64,000 nucleotides of DNA from Papaver somniferum. Lineage: Eukaryota; Streptophyta; Magnoliopsida; Ranunculales; Papaveraceae. Made by a program: the position numbers and the translations under genes. The stretch spans positions 153,290,406 to 153,354,405 of the forward strand of contig NC_039363.1 in the NCBI RefSeq assembly GCF_003573695.1, given 5' to 3'. Shown here one piece after another: positions 58,204 to 64,000 of the stretch (positions within the stretch are counted from its first letter, which is position 1; each line of letters opens with the position of its first letter). The notes under the pieces are model-generated. The model saw nothing but the letters and a program-made list of their open reading frames with translations, did not search any database and had not been told where the DNA came from.

Positions 58204-60639
58204 TGAAAATGCGGGGGTCTAATAACCACATCCAACAATTCGTTTGGAAATCTGAGAGGACTTACACAAATATACTTTCTAGAGAATCAACTAGACAGTT
58301 AGACTCAATCTAGAGTAAAGTATATCAAAAAGCTTAATATCTCTAACTCTTAATTCAATCCGCAATCAACAAATAGAAATCTGTGAGACCGATTGAATAT
58401 AAGAGGAGTTACTTGGACGGTACCAAAGACCAATGTTCAAGTGTAAATCAATGTAAATCAATAACCAAAGGTTGGATATTCTAATTGATTGATCTTAACG
58501 CACAACCTGTGATATTTCAATTATATAACAAAATATAATGCGGAAAAGAAATAACACAGACACCAGAATTTTTGTTAACGAGGAAACCGCACATGCGGAA
58601 AAACCCCGGGACCTAGTCCAGATTGAACACCACACTGTATTAAGCCGCTACAGACTCTATCCTACTACCAATTAACTTCAGACTGGACTGTAGTTGAACC
58701 ATAATAAATCTCACACTGATTCAAGGTACAGTTGCGTTCCTTAGGTCTCTGATCCTAGTAGGATACTACACACTTGATTCCCTTAGTTGATCTCACCTAC
58801 AACCAAGAGTTGCTACGACCCAAAGTCGAAGACTTGATTGAATAAATCTGCCTCCCACAGAAATACCCAAGAGTTTTTGTTCCGTCTTTTGATAAATCAA
58901 GGTGAACATGAACCAATTGATAAACCGGACTTATATTCCCGAAGAACAACCTAGTATTATCAATCACCTCACAATAATCTTAATCGACTAGCGAAACAAG
59001 ATATTGTGGAATCACAAACGATGAGACGAAGATGTTTGTGATTACTTTTATCTTGCATATCGGAGAAATTAATCTCGAGTAAATTATTTCAATTGTACTC
59101 AATACGATAGAATCGGGCAAGATCAGAACACGCAATTACAAAGAAAATAGTTGGGTCTGGATTCACAATCCTAATGAAGTCATTGAAGTCGTTAACCTGC
59201 AGGGTCTCGATAGAAACCTAAGGTTAAAGGAGAATCGACTCTAGTTTATGCAACTAGTAACACACATGAGGTGTGGGTATTAGGTTTCCCAGTTGCTAGA
59301 GTTCTCCTTTATATAGTTTTCAAATCAGGGTTTGCAATCCAAGTTACCTTGTTAACAAAGCATTCAATATTCATTGTTAGATGAAAAATCTGATTCAACC
59401 ATGATAATATCTTTCAACCGTTAGATCGAACTTAGCTTGTTACACACAAATGAAATTTACCCTCATTTAGGTTTATGTAACCATGCCTAAACGTGTATAC
59501 CATGTTGGTTCACAAATAGTTAACCGAGGTTAGCCATATGATTACTCTCATATCAACCTTATTCATCTTAACCATAACTAGCCAAATGACTCAAATGAAA
59601 CTAGTTAAAGAGTTGTTCAATTGCTATATTCTCATAGAATTATACAAGAACACAATTAAAGAAAAATCAGTTTGATTCGCTCGAAAAAATCATGAACATT
59701 ATAGCCACGGTTTACAAAGATTGCATTCCTTATTATATAAATGTGTATGTTCATGTTTAAAATCGATTTTAGAACTTTAACCTTCAAGTCTGCAAACGGG
59801 TACGCATACTTGAAATACTCGGACTAAGATTGAGTTACGCCAGTACCCAAACAGGTACAAAAACTTCAAATCCCAGTAGACATTCTCGGACATGAACCTG
59901 TACGCCAGTACACAAACGGGTACACATACTTAGGTTCCCGGATTTCTCAAACCAACATGTACGCAAACGGGTGCGCATACTATGGTTCCCGGACATGGAT
60001 TACATATGTGCAAGAGTGCACAACATGACAAATCCAATAATGGTCAAGTGTTTTAAACTCTTATTTCAATCATTGAAACTTTCTTAGAGGATGACAATAG
60101 CCGTTTTTCCAACACTATTAGCATCAAATCAATTTTCAAGTTATTGAAATAATCATTACGAAATATCACAAGACAACACCAGATGATTGTATCACACAAA
60201 CCATGTAAGATGTTACTCGGCAATTTTCACATGATATAAGATGAACTTGGTCGAACCGAAAGCTTGCCAACACATATTTCGAGAAATGTGTAAGCGAGTT
60301 AAAATCATCTCGAAATCTCAAATGTGTATATAGAAAACTATATCGTAATACGATTTATGTCTCAAAATAGGAGATAAAGTAGAAATAGACTTTCCAAGTG
60401 ATAGATGAGTTTAAGTCTCCACATACCTTTTGTCGATGAAGTTCCACAATCTCCCCTTAGTAGTTTTTCGTCTTCAAATGATGAACACCGTGAAGACTAA
60501 GCCAAACTACACAATCTATGTCCTAGTCCAAGACATCTGTAAATAGTCTAGAAATCAAGACTCATAGTTTGATCACTAACATTGACAAATATGCTTGAGA
60601 TGGAAATGCATGCGAGTTCGACCAAGTAGTGCTTTAACA
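58204..60639 (-). repeat. V left LTR (3' LTR)
   Basis: Minus strand TGTTAAAGCACTAC ... CGCATTTTCA. Aligns with the solo LTR 2675-5384 in long blocks. Confidence 0.85.
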
Positions 60640-61977
60640 ATCTCCCCCTTTGTCAATTTTAGTGACAAAACTATCAATACATATGGATTACAAAATAAAT
60701 AAAAAATTATAGATTCTCATCCAAATGCTTGATCTCCTTGGCATCTTCAACACGACACGGAAACTTTGTCACTTCCAAGTACTCCATGATTTTAAACGTG
60801 TTCAACTCAGCATTATAGTTGTTGAAGATCTGTAGCGATAACAATGAGAAAACAAATGCTCTCAATCATTGTTATACAGTGTCATGGTATTATTACACGA
60901 CATCAAAGTTCGATTGTATCACAACTTTGACAACAATACTATGGTGATATGTATCACTCCCTTTTAGTCAATACTTCATCTCAACATGAAAACCACTCCC
61001 CTTTACATAATGATCTGTAAACCATATGTATTTGTAATATGAAACTACACATTAATTCTCCCCCTTTTGTCAATATAAATTGGCAAAGGTACGAAAACTA
61101 GTGGGATCCTCATGAAATTTTCATAGAGATACTTCATGACCAAAAGAGAATAGCATACCAACTAATTCAGATGCAATCATAAGGTCGAAGCAAAATGCAT
61201 TCATTAAGGAGTTTATAAAGATACAAGATAACCCCTATAATATTCCACAGCCGCACTCTCCACAAAGATTTGGCACTTAAGCACAAGTTCAAAAAGAACT
61301 CTCCCCCATAATATGTCATTCCCGAAAGGACAACAAAGGCGACCCTGCTTTTAAAAGAAAAGAAGGCTTTCTTTGGACATAACCAAATCACATGAAAACA
61401 TGAATTTGTATCCAAATATCTCAATTGAATCAACCACAAAAATGATCAACTCAATTGGTCATTTCGACATAAGAGAACTTACGGAGCAACACAGTATGAG
61501 CACAAAAATGTGGATCGAAGATCGACAAATACCGCGGAATACGCAAGGATTCATTCTATTTTCCATTACTATTTGCACAATGACATACAATAAACATAAT
61601 CCTTGTAAACAAAAGTTTTATCCTTTCTTCCATCAAATAATGACATAAAAGGCTTTAACTTTTTTAAGTCAAAAGTTCATTCTATCTTTTATCAATACTT
61701 TCATACCGACATAATAAAGATAACTTTTGAACAAGTATGGGACAGTCACAGGTTCACGGACGTAAATAACATATCCCATAACAATTTGCAATATATAAAA
61801 TCATAAAGATTAAAATTGCAAAAATCATCTTCCAAAAAGTTAGAATTTAAATAAATAAATCTAAAAACATGAATATGAAAACGTTGGACATAGCTATGTG
61901 TACTCACAATAATGGATATTCCAAACCCTAGTTATTCTTATAAAAACACAAGAGATAAATTCTCATAAGAATATTTA
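60640..61977 (-). other. V polypurine tract and 3' non-coding region
   Basis: The GGGGGAGAT tract abuts the LTR. A second tract-like CCCCCTTTTGTCAAT at 61062-61076 (plus strand) repeats the phrase TTGACAAA[AG]GGGGGAGA, so the region may contain a duplicated PPT. No ORF worth calling. Confidence 0.6.
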
Positions 61978-62406
61978 CTAGACATTGTAGAGCTTTCTCA
62001 GGACATCTACGGAGAATTCCTTCTCATTATTGAAAAATCCATTGATAATCGGATCATTCAATTCCTCCAAATCTTCAGAAATATCAGTTAACTCATTAAG
62101 TTCTCTTTTCAGTTCACACAGAGTGTTCTTTGTTAGAGACAACATTTATACATAGTGAGAAATATCTTCTAAAGATGAAACAATTTGAGATTTTAAATCA
62201 TTTCTTTTTCTGATGAAATCCTTCACCATAAACCTAAAGTTATTATCAGAATGACAAACAGACAATAGGCAGTTGGAGGAAGAACCTAGATTATTAGTCG
62301 TATCCTTTACCTTCCTTTTCCTTGAGGACTGAATTCCTTCACATAGATACACACTGAATGCTTCTACAACATCTCTTTTTGTGGTAATTCTTGTTGTAGG
62401 AGCCAT
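61978..62406 (-). pseudogene. V small 3' ORF (about 140 residues, one in-frame stop)
   Basis: ATG at 62406 (M-A-P-T-T-R-I-T-T-K-R-D) runs 86 codons to TAA at about 62146. It continues in the same frame directly with ATG for 55 more codons (C-E-L-K-R-E-L-N-E-L) to TAG at 61978. The protein is basic near residue 30 (S-R-K-R-K-V-K) and helical after that. It lies between the pol position and the 3' LTR, where some plant copia elements carry an extra ORF. I do not recognise a family. Confidence 0.5.
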
Positions 62407-62666
62407 GAGATTGTATCTTTTGAAGAGAGAAGGTAAATAACAATGATGTTCACAAATGAACATAAATAGACTTCTAGAATAGTAAAACCCTAAAGGACTT
62501 TGAAAAAGTCTCCACGGTTCATGATCCATTATCTACTTCAATCAATAAGATATTTACTTGATCAAAATAGAACAGAAAATCAACAAAAGATTTACAAGAC
62601 TTGAACAACCTTGAGGTAATCCTTATTTTTCAAGTCCAAAATAAGGATACAGTTCATTACTATGAT

Positions 62667-63449
62667 TTAGATAGTAATGCAGTGAACAGAATGTTCACTT
62701 CTTGTGTCACAAGGTGGCATTTCAAGGTTTATAGAATAAGCAGACTTACCTCGTCTGACTTTGAATCTTTTGGACTTTTTCTTGTACTCAAGCGTCACTG
62801 ACTGCTTCTCCAGAGTCAGATTCATCTTTTGCATGTCATTTTGAAGTTTGGCAATTCTTTTGCTGTTCCTCTTGAATCTCCAACACTTACTTTGGACATG
62901 ACTTGTATTTCCATAAAAGGAGCAAAGAAAAGAAGGTTTGCTTTGTAAAGATGGCTCATGTTTGTCACAACATACATGATCGATTGATCCAGAGCCATCT
63001 GGAACAAAAGATTTAGTTGTGCTCACTATCTTATTTTTAAACCATAAACCACTTGTGTTTCCAAAAGCCTTTTGACCAAATAACATTGCTGAAATTTTGT
63101 CTGAGCTTCCTGACAACCTTTGCAGGTCACACTTGAGAAAATTGATCTCTTTTTCTTTTAGAAATAGGGTTATGGTGAATTCATCATTAAGACATTCAAT
63201 CTCAAGAATTTTCACATGTAGTGATGATTCAAGTTTATTCAACAACTCCTTCAGTTGAATATTTTCTTGGTGAATTACTTCATACTTATCTAGAAATTCT
63301 AGAATCTCAGTCTCAGACTCGCATTCCGAACTGGAATTTGAGTTGCACGGAAAATCTTTCGAGAAGGCTGAACCTTCCGTAGATACTTCAGCAGTATGTA
63401 GGTGTTTTGGGGTAAAAACTGAATCTACTATTTTTGGTAAATTTGGGTG
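62667..63449 (-). pseudogene. V gag C-terminal part with degenerate zinc knuckle
   Basis: The open frame contains an acidic stretch, a coiled coil (about residues 50-120), S-S-D-K-I-S-A-M-L and F-G-N-T-S-G-L-W-F, which are typical of the end of copia gag. A knuckle follows in which C-x2-C has become C-S-F-Y (C-x13-C left), then a Lys/Arg-rich tail. The frame as read starts in the intruding LTR (63458), so the true V sequence begins at 63449. It is followed on the minus strand by decayed sequence and not by protease. Confidence 0.65.
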
Positions 63450-64000
63450 TGTTGACAAGAAACGAATTCAAACCCTAAACAAATGCACTGCACGGGAGTA
63501 CTTTTAGATCCGAGAGATCAATCTGTAATGGCCTAAACCAAGAAATAGTCATTCCAGATTCAATTCGGTCACAAAGTGAAGGAGAAGGGGTTGATCTTAG
63601 GGAGGGAAGCGAAGAATGTGTTTGAGATCAGAATGTTGAATTATGAAGGTATGGTTGTTTTATGACTTGTATCAGAAAATGGTTTCTGTCTACTTGTGTT
63701 GATAACACTTGTGTTTTTTGTTGAAATATGTTGAAATCCTATTTATACAAGTCATTGAGCGCACGTGCTGATCTCATAGGAAGTGGAAGTGATTAAGCAG
63801 TGGAGAAGTGGGGTTGTGCGGAAGGTGGTGATCATCGTGTTTCCGTTATGAGGGAAGACTGGTCACACCTTCACCCACTACTCTCACCGTTGTTAATCGT
63901 CCGTCCTTTCCTGACACTTTCTCGTAGTGGGCGCGTTGTACGTCGCACGCTGTAAATAGCCAGACCAGTATCCCAGTGAGCATCCCCCAGTTTGTGACAC
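63450..64000. repeat. Start of a further LTR related to X, running off the window
   Basis: TGTTGACAAG begins an LTR-like sequence. ACAAATGCACTGCA, GAGAGATCAATCTGTA, CTAAACCAAGAAA and CAATTCGGTCACAA occur in the same order as in X's LTR (8960-9062), but the overall similarity is lower. Downstream CCCACTACTCTCACC also parallels X (9380). It is a different family of the same lineage, and strand and end cannot be seen. Confidence 0.6.

Larger units (their letters stand above)
58204..63449 (-). mobile_element. Element V: copia-like retrotransposon with pol missing (right end not in clear view)
   Basis: The left LTR 58204-60639 (2436 bp) is the 3' LTR in element orientation. It is preceded on the minus strand by the polypurine tract AAAGGGGGAGAT at 60651-60640. 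Going further upstream are a small ORF (61978-62406) and a gag C-terminal part (62667-63449). Only about 260 bases separate gag from the small ORF, so integrase, RT and RNase H are absent. At 63450 another LTR interrupts it. The 5' LTR must lie outside the window. The solo LTR at 2675-5384 is from the same or a sister family. Confidence 0.75.

Overview
This is a stretch of plant nuclear genome, probably from an AT-rich eudicot. Athila-, Tat- and copia-type LTR retrotransposons, an RNase H-bearing L1-type LINE and plant-style short introns all point that way. The GC-rich LTR repeats reminded me of poppy relatives, but I have not tested that. I see no complete single-copy host gene. Two candidate host gene 5' ends lie in the first 8.4 kb: one on the minus strand (209-960) and one on the plus strand (TATA at 8229, first coding exon ending 8333).

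From 8548 to the right edge the window is one nest of transposons, which I resolved by matching LTR ends and target-site duplications (TSDs). Element W (plus strand, LTR begins at 8548, PBS at 50326, 3' LTR at 57492) is the outermost host. Element X (minus strand, Ty3/gypsy Tat type, 8865-47749, TSD ATACT) sits in W's 5' LTR. Element Y (minus, Athila-type, 20613-36370, TSD TCTCC) sits just inside X's PBS. Element Z (minus, Athila-type, 38261-46397, TSD GGGAC) sits in X's right LTR. Y itself received a Mutator-like TIR element (26250-28195, 9-10 bp TSD) and a nearly full-length LINE (about 28874-34545). W's interior carries a 3.3 kb solo LTR (51797-55121). W's 3' LTR is broken by element V (minus, from 58204), which is in turn entered at 63450 by an LTR that runs off the window. 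Left of the nest, a solo LTR of the V type (2675-5384, TSD TAGTC) lies between two LINE remnants that share the same 3' end.

Only X and the LINE encode reverse transcriptase, and both are broken by stops and frameshifts. Y and Z carry gag and protease but no RT, RNase H or integrase. In both, the protease-side frame ends in the same hydrophobic tail. W has a coiled-coil gag-like ORF and a plant-transposon-protein-like ORF but no pol. V has a gag end beside a small 3' ORF, with pol missing. So most of the window is non-autonomous elements that must have moved with enzymes made elsewhere.

The most interesting content is (1) an antisense, intron-containing gene unit with its own TATA box inside X (12376-15458), whose second protein resembles a plant host coiled-coil domain; (2) the gag-protease-hydrophobic-tail architecture shared by Y and Z; (3) the TIR element carrying an unrecognised protein of about 520 residues; and (4) a second integrase zinc-binding-like module in X. 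All coordinates were read by eye; percentages of identity were not computed.
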